DNA from: Streptomyces sp. LHD-70
Lineage (GTDB): Bacteria > Actinomycetota > Actinomycetes > Streptomycetales > Streptomycetaceae
Direction: 5' to 3'
Length of the DNA: 64,000 bases
Assembly (NCBI RefSeq): GCF_031157275.1
Contig: NZ_JAVIFW010000002.1
Coordinates: 434,001-498,000, forward strand
The stretch's first letter is position 1. The number at the start of each line of letters is the position of its first letter. A model generated the notes under the pieces. The model was not told where the DNA came from, did no database searches, and was given only the letters and a program-made list of their open reading frames with translations. The translations under genes and the position numbers were made by a program. Shown here one piece after another: positions 1-7,574 of this stretch.

Positions 1-231
1 CCGTCGGCGGAGACCGCGGTCCCGAAGGGCCTGAGCGAGGCCGAGTTGACCAAGTGGGTGGCCGAGCACCCGGACCGTCAGGAGGTCCGGATGTCGGTGG
101 CCGTGCTGCGGGACGGCGCGCGCGAATCGGCGCTGCGGCTGCGCGAGAAGGACTCGCCGACCGAGGTCCTCACGGGCTCGGACCTCGTGCCGGGTCTAGC
201 GGACGCGCTGGCGGCGACGTTCGCGGACTAG
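1..231 (+). CDS. PPA1309 family protein, C-terminal fragment
   Basis: The window opens inside this gene; frame 1 is open from base 1 to a TAG at 229-231, giving the last 76 residues. The segment with HPDRQEVRMSVAVLRDG and a following ALRLRE...VLTGSDLVPGL block resembles the C-terminus of the PPA1309 family, a small actinobacterial family of unknown function that sits next to the PDZ/Lon-like protease gene in many Streptomyces. The gene converges with that protease gene and is followed by a strong palindrome. The family assignment rests on recalled similarity of this short tail only. Confidence 0.6.
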   Translation, partial: PSAETAVPKGLSEAELTKWVAEHPDRQEVRMSVAVLRDGARESALRLREKDSPTEVLTGSDLVPGLADALAATFAD

Positions 232-263
232 GTGTAGCTCAGTTGTAGCTGTAGCTGTAGCTG
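231..263. repeat. TGTAGC short tandem repeats after the first gene
   Basis: Directly after the stop codon the hexamer TGTAGC (or GTAGCT) recurs about five times. It is non-coding and lies just before the 279-310 palindrome. No function is evident. Confidence 0.6.
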
Positions 264-278
264 CCGGTTGTACGTCAG

Positions 279-310
279 TGGGGGCGCCCTCTTCGTCGGG
301 GGCGCCCCCA
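279..310. terminator. Bidirectional palindromic terminator
   Basis: A perfect inverted repeat of at least 10 bp (TGGGGGCGCC at 279-288 pairing with 301-310, extendable one base inward) with a short loop. It lies between the convergent PPA1309-family and PDZ protease genes. It lacks a long U tract, as is common for GC-rich actinobacterial terminators. Downstream at 311-350 are imperfect copies of CTTCGGCTGCTTCG. Confidence 0.75.
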
Positions 311-348
311 CTTCGCTCGGCTGCTTCGCTTCGGCTGCTTCGTTTCGG

Positions 349-1449
349 CTACTTCGCGGCCGTGCAGCTCGGCAGGCTGCCGGTCCTGCCCGCGCGGATG
401 TCCTTCAGCGACTTCACCGCGTCGTCGATCGTCTTGACCTTCACGAGCGTGAGGCCGTCGGGGATGTCCTTCGCGGCGGAGCCGCAGTTCTCGGCGGGCG
501 TCAGGAAGTACTCGGCGCCCCGGTCGCGCGCGCCGACCGTCTTCATCTCGATACCACCGATGGGCCCGACCTTCCCGTCCTCGGTGATCGTGCCCGTACC
601 GGCGACGAACTTGCCGCCCGTGAGGTCGTCCGCGGTCAGCTTGTCCACCAGGCCGAGCGCGAACATCAGGCCCGCGCTGGGGCCGCCGACGTCGGCCAGC
701 TTGATGTCGATGTTGAACGGGAACGTGTGGTCGGTGCCCGCCTGGATGCCGACGATGGCGTGCTTGTCGCCCTTCTTCGGGTCGGCCTCCTCGGTGGTGA
801 CGGCGACCTGCTCGGTGCCCGTCGGCTCCTTGCCGGCCTTCTCGGCGGCGGCCGCCTCCTTGGCGGGGACGACGCTGAAGACGACCTTCTCGCCCGCCTG
901 GTGCTTCGTGACGATCTTCGCGACGTCGGACGGCTGCTTCACCGCGGTGCCGTCGACCGCCTTGATCACATCGCCCGCGTGCAGCTTGCCCTGGGCCGGC
1001 TTGGCCTTCGCGACGGTGGAGACGACGACCCGGGTCTGCACCGGGATGCCCAGCTGCTTCAGGGCGGCGACCTTGGCGCTCTCCTGGGACTGGCTGAACT
1101 CCTCGGCGTTCTCCTGGCTGGACTGCTCCTCGGTCTTGCCGTCCGGGTAGAGCGTGTCGTGCGGCACGACGATGTTGTCGTGGGCCAGCCATCCGTAGAC
1201 CGCCTGGAACAGGTTCATGTTGTAGTCCGCGCTGGTGACGCGGACCGTCGTCATGTTCAGGTGACCGGTCGTCGGGTACGTCTTGTGGCCGCTGACCTGC
1301 AGAACCGGTTCGCCGCCGTGCTCCCCGAGCGTGTTCACCGTCGGCCCCGGAGTCATCTCCGAGTACGGGACCTTGATGAGGACTCCCGCACACAGAAGCG
1401 CGATCAGCATCAGGGTGGAGGCGAGCATCGTCGCGGTGCGGCGTGGCAT
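349..1449 (-). CDS. PDZ-domain Lon-like (S16) secreted/membrane protease
   Basis: A 366-residue protein of the YlbL/SepM type found throughout Actinobacteria and Firmicutes. A hydrophobic N-terminal segment (about residues 7-26) should anchor it to the membrane with the rest outside. A degenerate PDZ domain covers about residues 120-200 (HAGDVIKAVDGTAV at 158-171). The Lon-type proteolytic domain follows, with the catalytic serine in GGPSAGLMFAL (Ser258) and the catalytic lysine in GGIEMKTVGA (Lys303), so the Ser-Lys dyad is intact. The homologue in M. tuberculosis is, from memory, Rv3194c. It is a single gene converging with the preceding one. Substrates are unknown; processing or quality control of exported proteins is the family-level inference. 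Confidence 0.9.
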   Translation of the reverse strand: MPRRTATMLASTLMLIALLCAGVLIKVPYSEMTPGPTVNTLGEHGGEPVLQVSGHKTYPTTGHLNMTTVRVTSADYNMNLFQAVYGWLAHDNIVVPHDTLYPDGKTEEQSSQENAEEFSQSQESAKVAALKQLGIPVQTRVVVSTVAKAKPAQGKLHAGDVIKAVDGTAVKQPSDVAKIVTKHQAGEKVVFSVVPAKEAAAAEKAGKEPTGTEQVAVTTEEADPKKGDKHAIVGIQAGTDHTFPFNIDIKLADVGGPSAGLMFALGLVDKLTADDLTGGKFVAGTGTITEDGKVGPIGGIEMKTVGARDRGAEYFLTPAENCGSAAKDIPDGLTLVKVKTIDDAVKSLKDIRAGRTGSLPSCTAAK

Positions 1450-1530
1450 GGAACGACAGTACGGGACAGGTCTGTCAGTGCACCGCCGGGGCCGGTCCGT
1501 ACGAGCCCCGGCCCGGGGTTACGGCGCAGC

Positions 1531-1800
1531 TCAGGAGGCTCGGGCGGGGTCCGAACCGGAACCTGTCCGCTGCATCCGGGCCGGCTCCGAGACGGCCACG
1601 TTCGACAGAGCGGTCCGGTCCTCGTCGGCAGGCTCGACAGCTTCGCTGTCCTCCGCCTTCTCCATGGCCTCGCGGAACTTCGCGTACCCGGCAAGCTCGG
1701 AGACGTCACCGGTTCTGCGGTTGCGGGAAGCCCAACTGCCCCACATACCCGCACAGATCGCAGCCATAAGCGGAATCAGCAACCACGCAAGCGCCGCCAT
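1531..1800 (-). CDS. Small single-pass membrane protein, hypothetical
   Basis: An 89-residue protein with one N-terminal transmembrane segment (about residues 3-20, rich in Leu, Ile, Met and Ala), followed by an Arg-rich stop-transfer patch (SRNRRTG) and an acidic cytoplasmic tail containing MEKAEDSEAVEPADEDR. It starts with ATG and lies 80 bp upstream of the PDZ protease gene on the same strand, so co-transcription is possible. I recognise no functional domain. Codon use is normal for the genome, which with the clean membrane topology supports a real gene. Confidence 0.7.
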   Translation of the reverse strand: MAALAWLLIPLMAAICAGMWGSWASRNRRTGDVSELAGYAKFREAMEKAEDSEAVEPADEDRTALSNVAVSEPARMQRTGSGSDPARAS

Positions 1801-2066
1801 GCCGACCTCCCGACCTCATGAGCGACCTCAACCGACTGATCAGCAGATTAACCATCTGCACGGTCAACGCTCGCCTCAGGGGTGCGGTTACGCAACCGGA
1901 GCACACTCCCCGACCCCGCGTGTGCAAGGTTCCGCGCCGTGGACCACGGACAACTCACCGATCCGGGCGAGCGTAAAGGGGGCCGTTCGGGCGACGCGGG
2001 CGGATCCACCGGGGGTCGTACGGGGCCCGCGCGCGGTCACCCGCTTTCGGGGCGCGCGGGGGCGGA

Positions 2067-2552
2067 TCAGCAGGCGCCGACCCACTCCTCCGTGCCGTCC
2101 GAGAAGCGCTGGTGCTTCCAGATCGGCACCTCGTGCTTGAGGTCGTCGATCAGCTTGCGGCAGGCCGCGAACGCCTCCGCGCGGTGCGGGCAGGACACGG
2201 CGACGACCACGGCGAGGTCACCCACCGCCAGGTCCCCCACGCGGTGCACCGCGGCCAGCGCGCGCACCGGGAAGTCGGCGACGACCTTGTCGGCCACGCG
2301 GCGCATCTCGGCCTCGGCCGTGGGGTGGCAGGAGTACCCGAGCGCGTCCACGTCGGCCCCGCCGTCGTGATTGCGCACCGTGCCCACGAACAGGGCCGTG
2401 CCGCCCGCGGTGGGGTCGCCCACGGCCTGGAAGACCTCGTCGAGCGAGAGCGGGGTGTCCCGGATCGCGAGCAGACGGATCGGGTCCGCGTGCTGCTCCG
2501 CCGAGGCGTCGAGATCGGGCGTCTGATCGTTCCGTGCTGCCATACCGTCCAT
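2067..2552 (-). CDS. moaE: Molybdopterin synthase catalytic subunit MoaE
   Basis: About 161 residues, the family's normal size. MoaE joins MoaD-thiocarboxylate to convert precursor Z (cPMP) into molybdopterin in the cytoplasm. Diagnostic segments are GGTALFVGTVRNHDGG near the N-terminus, AVHRVGDLAVGDLAVVVAV in the middle, and the C-terminal KHEVPIWKHQ block carrying the conserved active-site lysines. Two nearby ATGs, at 2552 and 2543, are both plausible; neither has a strong ribosome site. The frame stays open upstream but that part has no family similarity. There is no MoaD next to it, though the MoeB-like MoeZ lies about 33 kb away in the window. Confidence 0.88.
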   Translation of the reverse strand: MDGMAARNDQTPDLDASAEQHADPIRLLAIRDTPLSLDEVFQAVGDPTAGGTALFVGTVRNHDGGADVDALGYSCHPTAEAEMRRVADKVVADFPVRALAAVHRVGDLAVGDLAVVVAVSCPHRAEAFAACRKLIDDLKHEVPIWKHQRFSDGTEEWVGAC

Positions 2553-2750
2553 GGTGCCGTACGCCACTGACAGGCGGAATAGCGGTTTCGACCGGTCGTA
2601 CGGGGCTGCTCTAGGAGAGAGATACAGGGAGGAGGCCCGACGGGGGCCCGCAAACTGCACAGTCGAGCACGGGTTCGACCGCACCATCAGGCACTACAGA
2701 AGAAGTGCCCGCCCCGCCGGAGCCGCGCCGCTGGGTCCCGGGCCCCTCCG

Positions 2751-3860
2751 CTAGATCCCGCGCCTCCTCCGCGCCCTGCGGACCACCGCCGCCGCGCCGA
2801 GCAGGGCCACCGTCGCGCCCGCCGCACCCGCGGCCGTCGCGTCCTTGCGGCCGAGGCGGCGGCCCGCCACGGTGTGCCGCCCGGAGACCTCCTCCAGGAG
2901 CTCGGCGAGCACCTCCTCGTTCGTCCACTGCGGACGCCAGCCCGCCTCGTGCAGACCGGTGCCGCTGACCACCCACGGGTACATCGTGTACGCGAGGTCG
3001 CCCGCCGGGGACGGCGTGAGGCCGATGCGGTGCAGTCGCGCGGCCGCACCGAGGGCGACCGTGGAGGGCAGTTCCATGCGGCGGATCCCGCTCAGCTCCT
3101 CGACCTCCTCCTGTTCCAGCCACCCGTCACAGCCGACGGCCACCTCGCCCTCGACCTTTTCCAGTACGGCGTACTCCAGCGCACTGCACAGGTCCTCGAC
3201 GTGACAGAACTGCCAGACAGGACGCGAACCCGCCACTACAAGAAGACGGGGCGATTCGAAGTAGCGCGTCAGGGCCGTGTCCGTACCGCCGACCAGGACG
3301 GCCGGGCGCAGAACCGTCACATTGAGGCCGGGGTGGGCGCGCGGCGCACGGCGCGCGAGGCGCTCGATCTCCAGGAGGTCGCCCACCCCCGTCGCCTCGG
3401 CGGTGGCCCGCAGCTCGGCGTCCTCCGACAGCGGCAGCTCGTTGTCCTCCAGGGCGCCGTAGACCATCGCCGACGTGCACAGCACGACCCGGTGCACGCC
3501 GGCCGCGGCAGCCGCGGTGAGCACCGTCTGCGTACCGCGGACGTTGTACGCGGTACGCGCCGCGGCGTCCGACTCCAGGTCGAGGTCGAGCGCCAGGTGC
3601 ACGACGACGTCCGCGCCGCGCAGCTTCTCCGCGATGGACGGGTCCCGGACGTCGAGGATGTGCCACTGCGCCTCCGCGCAGTCGCCGCGCCGCTCGTCTA
3701 TGGCCACGACCTGCTTGATCTCGGCCGAGGCCGCGAGGCGCTCGGCGAGCAGCGCTCCCATGCCCGAGGCGGCGCCGGTCACGGCGACGACGGGGCCGCG
3801 GGCGGCGGGTGGGGTTGAGCGGTTTCGCGCTGCGCGAACCTGCGGATCTGGGGAACTCAC
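2751..3860 (-). CDS. NAD-dependent epimerase/dehydratase-like SDR protein
   Basis: A 369-residue extended short-chain dehydrogenase. The N-terminal Rossmann motif is VTGAASGMGALLAERL, followed by the acidic HILDVRD and ADVVVHLAL strands typical of NAD(P)-binding epimerases and by a SAMVYG segment where the catalytic Tyr sits; the usual YxxxK Lys is not obvious. The extreme C-terminus has an alanine-rich hydrophobic stretch (ATAAGAAGATVALLGAAAVV) ending in RRARRRRG, possibly a tail anchor. GTG at 3860 is chosen because GGAG precedes it at proper spacing. It is transcribed divergently from the zincin-like gene across a 191 bp gap. Substrate unknown. Confidence 0.8.
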   Translation of the reverse strand: MSSPDPQVRAARNRSTPPAARGPVVAVTGAASGMGALLAERLAASAEIKQVVAIDERRGDCAEAQWHILDVRDPSIAEKLRGADVVVHLALDLDLESDAAARTAYNVRGTQTVLTAAAAAGVHRVVLCTSAMVYGALEDNELPLSEDAELRATAEATGVGDLLEIERLARRAPRAHPGLNVTVLRPAVLVGGTDTALTRYFESPRLLVVAGSRPVWQFCHVEDLCSALEYAVLEKVEGEVAVGCDGWLEQEEVEELSGIRRMELPSTVALGAAARLHRIGLTPSPAGDLAYTMYPWVVSGTGLHEAGWRPQWTNEEVLAELLEEVSGRHTVAGRRLGRKDATAAGAAGATVALLGAAAVVRRARRRRGI

Positions 3861-4051
3861 CAGGCGTCTCCAGCGGTTGTCTTCAGTACGTGCGCGGTCG
3901 CCGCGTGCGTACCAGGTGGCATCCATCCTGCCGCAGCCCGGAAGCCGGCGGAGCACCGAGCCCGGAAGCGGTGTCGGTGTCTACGCTGGATGACAAAGTC
4001 GGGCAGACGCCGTCGGCACGAAGTCGGCGGCCCAACGAGCCGAGGATTCCC

Positions 4052-5515
4052 GTGAGTGACACCCCATTCGGATTCGGCCTTCCGCCGGAGGAGCCGGAGA
4101 ACGGCGACGAGGGCAAGAAGAAGGACCAGCAGGGCGGTGGTGGCCAGGACGGCCCGGCGAACCCGTTCGGCTTCGGCGGCTTCCCCGGCGCCGGCGCCCC
4201 CGGCGGTGGCGACAACCCCTTCGCCGCCATGTTCGGGAACATGAACCCGAACGACCTGGGCGCGGCCTTCCAGCAGCTCGGCCAGATGCTGTCGTACGAG
4301 GGCGGCCCGGTGAACTGGGACATGGCCAAGCAGATCGCCCGCCAGGTGGTGTCCCAGGGCACCGCGGACGGCACGAAGGACGCGAGCGTCGGCCCCGCCG
4401 ACCGCAGCGCCGTCGAGGAGGCCGTGCGCCTGGCCGACCTGTGGCTGGACGGCGTGACGTCCCTGCCGTCCGGCGCCGGATCCGCCGTCGCGTGGTCCCG
4501 CGCGGAGTGGGTCGAGGCGACCCTTCCGGTGTGGCAGGAGCTGGTCGACCCGGTCGCCGAGCGGGTCGGCTCGGCCATGGGTGACGTCCTGCCCGAGGAG
4601 ATGCAGGCCATGGCGGGCCCGCTGATCGGCATGATGCGCTCCATGGGCGGCGCCATGTTCGGGCAGCAGATCGGACAGGCCGTCGGCGCGCTCGCGGGCG
4701 AGGTCGTCGGCTCCAGCGACGTCGGCCTTCCGCTCGGCCCGGCCGGCAAGGCCGCGCTGCTTCCGGTGAACATCGAGGCGTTCGGCAAGGACCTGAGCGT
4801 CGACCTGAACGAGGTGCGGCTCTACCTCGCCCTGCGCGAGGCCGCCCACCAGCGCCTCTTCGCGCACGTGCCGTGGCTGCGGTCGCATCTGTTCGGCGCC
4901 GTCGAGGGGTATGCGCGCGGCATCAAGGTCGACACCTCGAAGCTGGAGGACGTGGTCGGCCAGTTCGACCCGCAGAACCCCGAGGAGATCCAGCAGGCGC
5001 TCCAGCAGGGCATGTTCCAGCCCGAGGACACCCCGGAGCAGAAGGCCGCCCTCGCCCGTCTGGAGACGGCGCTCGCGCTCGTCGAGGGCTGGGTCGACGC
5101 CGTGGTCCACGAGGCCGCCAAGGACCGGCTGTCGTCGGCCGCCGCGCTGCGCGAGACGCTGCGCCGTCGCCGTGCCTCGGGCGGGCCCGCGGAGCAGACC
5201 TTCGCCACGCTGATCGGCCTCGAGCTGCGTCCGCGCCGGCTGCGGGACGCCTCGCGCCTGTGGGCGTCGCTCACCGACGCGCGCGGGGTGGACGGCCGCG
5301 ACGGCCTGTGGGAGCACCCGGACATGCTGCCGACGGCCGAGGACCTGGACGACCCGGACGGCTTCGTGCACCGCGAGCAGCTGGACTTCTCCGAGCTGGA
5401 CAAGATGCTCGGCGAGGCCGCGGGCGGCTCCTCCCGCACCAAGCCCGACCTCAAGAAGGACACCGCGAGCGACGACCAGGCCGACGAGAACGACGAGGAC
5501 GACAGCAGCAAGTGA
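4052..5515 (+). CDS. Zincin-like metallopeptidase family protein (DUF2342-type)
   Basis: A 487-residue protein of the actinobacterial zincin-like family often labelled zinc-dependent metalloprotease or F420-biosynthesis-associated protein; the mycobacterial counterpart is, from memory, Rv3195. The N-terminus is Gly/Pro/Phe-rich and disordered (GFGGFPGAGAPGGGDNPFAA), the core is helical, and the C-terminus ends in an acidic lysine-containing tail. At the expected HExxH site the sequence reads LREAAHQRLF (REAAH at 262-266), so Glu and the second His are present but the first His is Arg. Catalysis is therefore doubtful. GTG at 4052 follows a GAGG ribosome site. Its TGA overlaps the GTG of the next gene, so the two are translationally coupled. 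Confidence 0.82.
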   Translation: MSDTPFGFGLPPEEPENGDEGKKKDQQGGGGQDGPANPFGFGGFPGAGAPGGGDNPFAAMFGNMNPNDLGAAFQQLGQMLSYEGGPVNWDMAKQIARQVVSQGTADGTKDASVGPADRSAVEEAVRLADLWLDGVTSLPSGAGSAVAWSRAEWVEATLPVWQELVDPVAERVGSAMGDVLPEEMQAMAGPLIGMMRSMGGAMFGQQIGQAVGALAGEVVGSSDVGLPLGPAGKAALLPVNIEAFGKDLSVDLNEVRLYLALREAAHQRLFAHVPWLRSHLFGAVEGYARGIKVDTSKLEDVVGQFDPQNPEEIQQALQQGMFQPEDTPEQKAALARLETALALVEGWVDAVVHEAAKDRLSSAAALRETLRRRRASGGPAEQTFATLIGLELRPRRLRDASRLWASLTDARGVDGRDGLWEHPDMLPTAEDLDDPDGFVHREQLDFSELDKMLGEAAGGSSRTKPDLKKDTASDDQADENDEDDSSK

Positions 5516-6042
5516 GCCTCCACGACGACGCGATCCTCGTACTCAAGGCGTACGAACGGGACGGCGAGCAGGGCGAGTTGCGCACCGCCTACCTCGATCA
5601 CCTGGCGGCGCGCCCGGACGGTATGTGGAAGGCCTGCGAGGCGGGGCACATCACGGCGAGCGCGCTCGTCGTTGACCCGTCGCGCGGCCGGGTGCTGCTG
5701 ACCCTGCACAAGAAACTGCGGATGTGGCTGCAGATGGGCGGGCACTGCGAGCCGGGCGATGACACGCTCGCGGCCGCGGCCCTGCGCGAGGCGACGGAAG
5801 AGTCCGGCATCGAGGGCCTGACGCTCCTCCCGGGCGGCCCCGTCACCCTGGACCGGCACCCGATCCCGGCGCCCTGCAACTGGCATCTCGACGTGCAGTA
5901 CGCCGCGCTGGCCCCGGTCGACGCGGTGGAGGCGATCAGCGACGAGTCGCTCGACGTGCGCTGGTTCGCGTACGACGAGGTGGCGGGCGTGGCCGACGCG
6001 TCGGTCGTACGCCTGTTGGAGGCGACGCGCGCGGCGCTGTGA
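5512..6042 (+). CDS. NUDIX hydrolase
   Basis: A 176-residue NUDIX protein. The pyrophosphohydrolase box reads GGHCEPGDDTLAAAALREAT followed by EESGI. The REATEESG core with its metal-binding glutamates is intact; the first half of the box is slightly divergent, with a Gly-His-Cys-Glu-Pro-Gly start. The family hydrolyses nucleoside diphosphates linked to another group; the substrate cannot be read from sequence. GTG at 5512 overlaps the stop of the upstream zincin-like gene in a GTGA arrangement, with GAGGA upstream, so the pair forms an operon. The gene ends just before a large palindrome. Confidence 0.87.
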   Translation: MSLHDDAILVLKAYERDGEQGELRTAYLDHLAARPDGMWKACEAGHITASALVVDPSRGRVLLTLHKKLRMWLQMGGHCEPGDDTLAAAALREATEESGIEGLTLLPGGPVTLDRHPIPAPCNWHLDVQYAALAPVDAVEAISDESLDVRWFAYDEVAGVADASVVRLLEATRAAL

Positions 6043-6050
6043 CGCGCTGA

Positions 6051-6095
6051 GCATGGGTAAGGGGCGGTCGCCTGGCGACCGCCCCTTACCCATGC
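6051..6095. terminator. Strong bidirectional terminator
   Basis: A 22-bp perfect inverted repeat (6051-6072 pairing with 6074-6095) around a single central T. It sits between the NUDIX gene and the convergent AIM24 operon and would terminate both transcripts. Confidence 0.9.
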
Positions 6096-6107
6096 GCTAC
6101 AGGAGGG

Positions 6108-6863
6108 TTACTCCCAGGCGTTGCCGCGGTTCTGTCCGCGGGCGCCCTGCTGGCCCATGCCGTACTGCGCGGCCACACCGCCGCCGATGACGGCGTTCTG
6201 CGGCGGGAGCAGTTCGCTGGGCTGGACGAGCGCGAAGCCGTTGCCCATGAAGCTGAGCTCCCAGCCCTCGCCGGTGTTGCCGCGGCGGCGGCGCACGCCC
6301 GAGGAGTGCGTCTGCGCCTGCATCTGCACCCGCAGGGAGTTGGACCAGGCGACGATCGCGTCCGCGTCGGCGTTGACGTACTTCTCCGGCGTGACCTGCA
6401 GCATCAGCGGCTGGCCCGACGTCATCAGGGCGACCTTGCCGCTGCCCGTGATGTTGAGCTGGTACTTGCCGGAGCCGGAGATGCCGAACTGGCTGTCCAC
6501 AGCGATGACTTCGGTGTGCAGCTGGGAGTCGAGCGCGAGGACATAGCTGCTGTCCACGGTCAGGCCCTGCTGGTCGATGTCGACGATGTGGATGTACTGC
6601 GCGAGGTTGGCGAGGTAGACCGTGCCCTGCCCGGAGCAGCGCATCAGGTCCAGGCCCTCACCGGTGTTGGCGCGGGCGCGCCGCTGCCCCTGTGACTGGT
6701 ACTCGCCGTCGAACTCCATGAGGCCCTGGTAGGCCACCATGGCGCCCTTGCGGGCGAGGATGTCGTCGTGCCCCTCCAGGGAGACCCGCAGCATCTGCGG
6801 GTTCTGGATCGCGTAGCGCTCCTGGGTCTGCTGCTCGGTGTGAGCGAAAAGCGGGCTCTGCAT
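6108..6863 (-). CDS. AIM24 family protein (third gene of TerD/AIM24 operon)
   Basis: A 251-residue AIM24-family protein, a double-psi beta-barrel-like all-beta fold of unknown biochemistry that is widespread in actinomycetes. Family hallmarks are ILARKGAMVAYQG near the N-terminus, the TGEGLDLMRCSGQGTVYLA strand pair, and a C-terminal GNGFALVQPSE. ATG at 6863 is preferred because GGGGGAG precedes it by about 10 nt; the longer frame upstream overlaps the preceding gene. It is the last of three minus-strand genes spaced by about 14-17 bp, all carrying AIM24 domains. An Arg-rich loop (GVRRRRGN) near residue 205 is distinctive. Confidence 0.85.
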   Translation of the reverse strand: MQSPLFAHTEQQTQERYAIQNPQMLRVSLEGHDDILARKGAMVAYQGLMEFDGEYQSQGQRRARANTGEGLDLMRCSGQGTVYLANLAQYIHIVDIDQQGLTVDSSYVLALDSQLHTEVIAVDSQFGISGSGKYQLNITGSGKVALMTSGQPLMLQVTPEKYVNADADAIVAWSNSLRVQMQAQTHSSGVRRRRGNTGEGWELSFMGNGFALVQPSELLPPQNAVIGGGVAAQYGMGQQGARGQNRGNAWE

Positions 6864-6879
6864 GGTGTGTTCGCTCCCC

Positions 6880-7560
6880 CTAGCCCCGGATCCGGAGACG
6901 GTCGCTGCTGTCCTCACTGGGCTGTACGACGACGATTCCCTGACCCGAGAAGGCCATCTGGTACGCCTCGCCGCTGCCCCGGCCGATCATCGAGGAGGCC
7001 TTGAAGCTGCGCTTGCCCTTCACCTTGAGGTTCGGGGACCAGGCCACCAGGGCGTCCGGGTCGACGTACGTCTCGTCCTCGCCGCTTCCGCAGTCGACGA
7101 CGATCGGGGCGCCGCGCGAGGTCAGCGCGACCCAGCCCTGGCCGCCGAGCTTGACGTTCCACAGGCCCTGTCCGGCGAACTTGGCGAGGCCCTTGACGCG
7201 TTCGACGCCCCACTGGAGGCTCGCGTCGAAGGCCAGCAGGTTGGTGCCGTTCACCGAGAGCGCTTCGCCGTTGAGGTTGATGACGACGACGTCCGCGCCG
7301 TAGTCGGCGAGGTAGAGCATGCCGTCGCCGCTGGCCTTCATCAGCGGCGTGCCCTCACCGGTGATCCACTGCCCGGCGATCTGCCGCACGGCCGGCGGGT
7401 TCGGCTCGTACTGGACGAAGCCCTCGTACGCGACCATCGAGCCGGTACGCGCGAAGAGGTCCTGTCCGGACTGCATGGCGATCTTCACCATGCTGCGGCC
7501 GTGATTCTCCATCCGGGCCGCGACGGGGGTCGGGGCGAAGCCCGCGAGCTGCTGGTTCAT
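6880..7560 (-). CDS. AIM24 family protein (second gene of TerD/AIM24 operon)
   Basis: A 226-residue stand-alone AIM24 protein. It carries the same hallmarks as its neighbours: LFARTGSMVAYEGFVQY, the glycine-rich ASGDGMLYLADYG strand pair, LVAWSPNLKVK, and the C-terminal GQGIVVVQPSE. AGGGGAG sits 7-8 nt before the ATG. It lies 14 bp after the TerD-AIM24 fusion and 16 bp before the third gene, so all three should be one transcript. The three AIM24 copies are clearly diverged paralogues rather than recent duplicates. Membrane or stress-associated scaffolding is only an inference from the TerD link. Confidence 0.85.
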   Translation of the reverse strand: MNQQLAGFAPTPVAARMENHGRSMVKIAMQSGQDLFARTGSMVAYEGFVQYEPNPPAVRQIAGQWITGEGTPLMKASGDGMLYLADYGADVVVINLNGEALSVNGTNLLAFDASLQWGVERVKGLAKFAGQGLWNVKLGGQGWVALTSRGAPIVVDCGSGEDETYVDPDALVAWSPNLKVKGKRSFKASSMIGRGSGEAYQMAFSGQGIVVVQPSEDSSDRLRIRG

Positions 7561-7574
7561 TGACTTCGCTCCCC

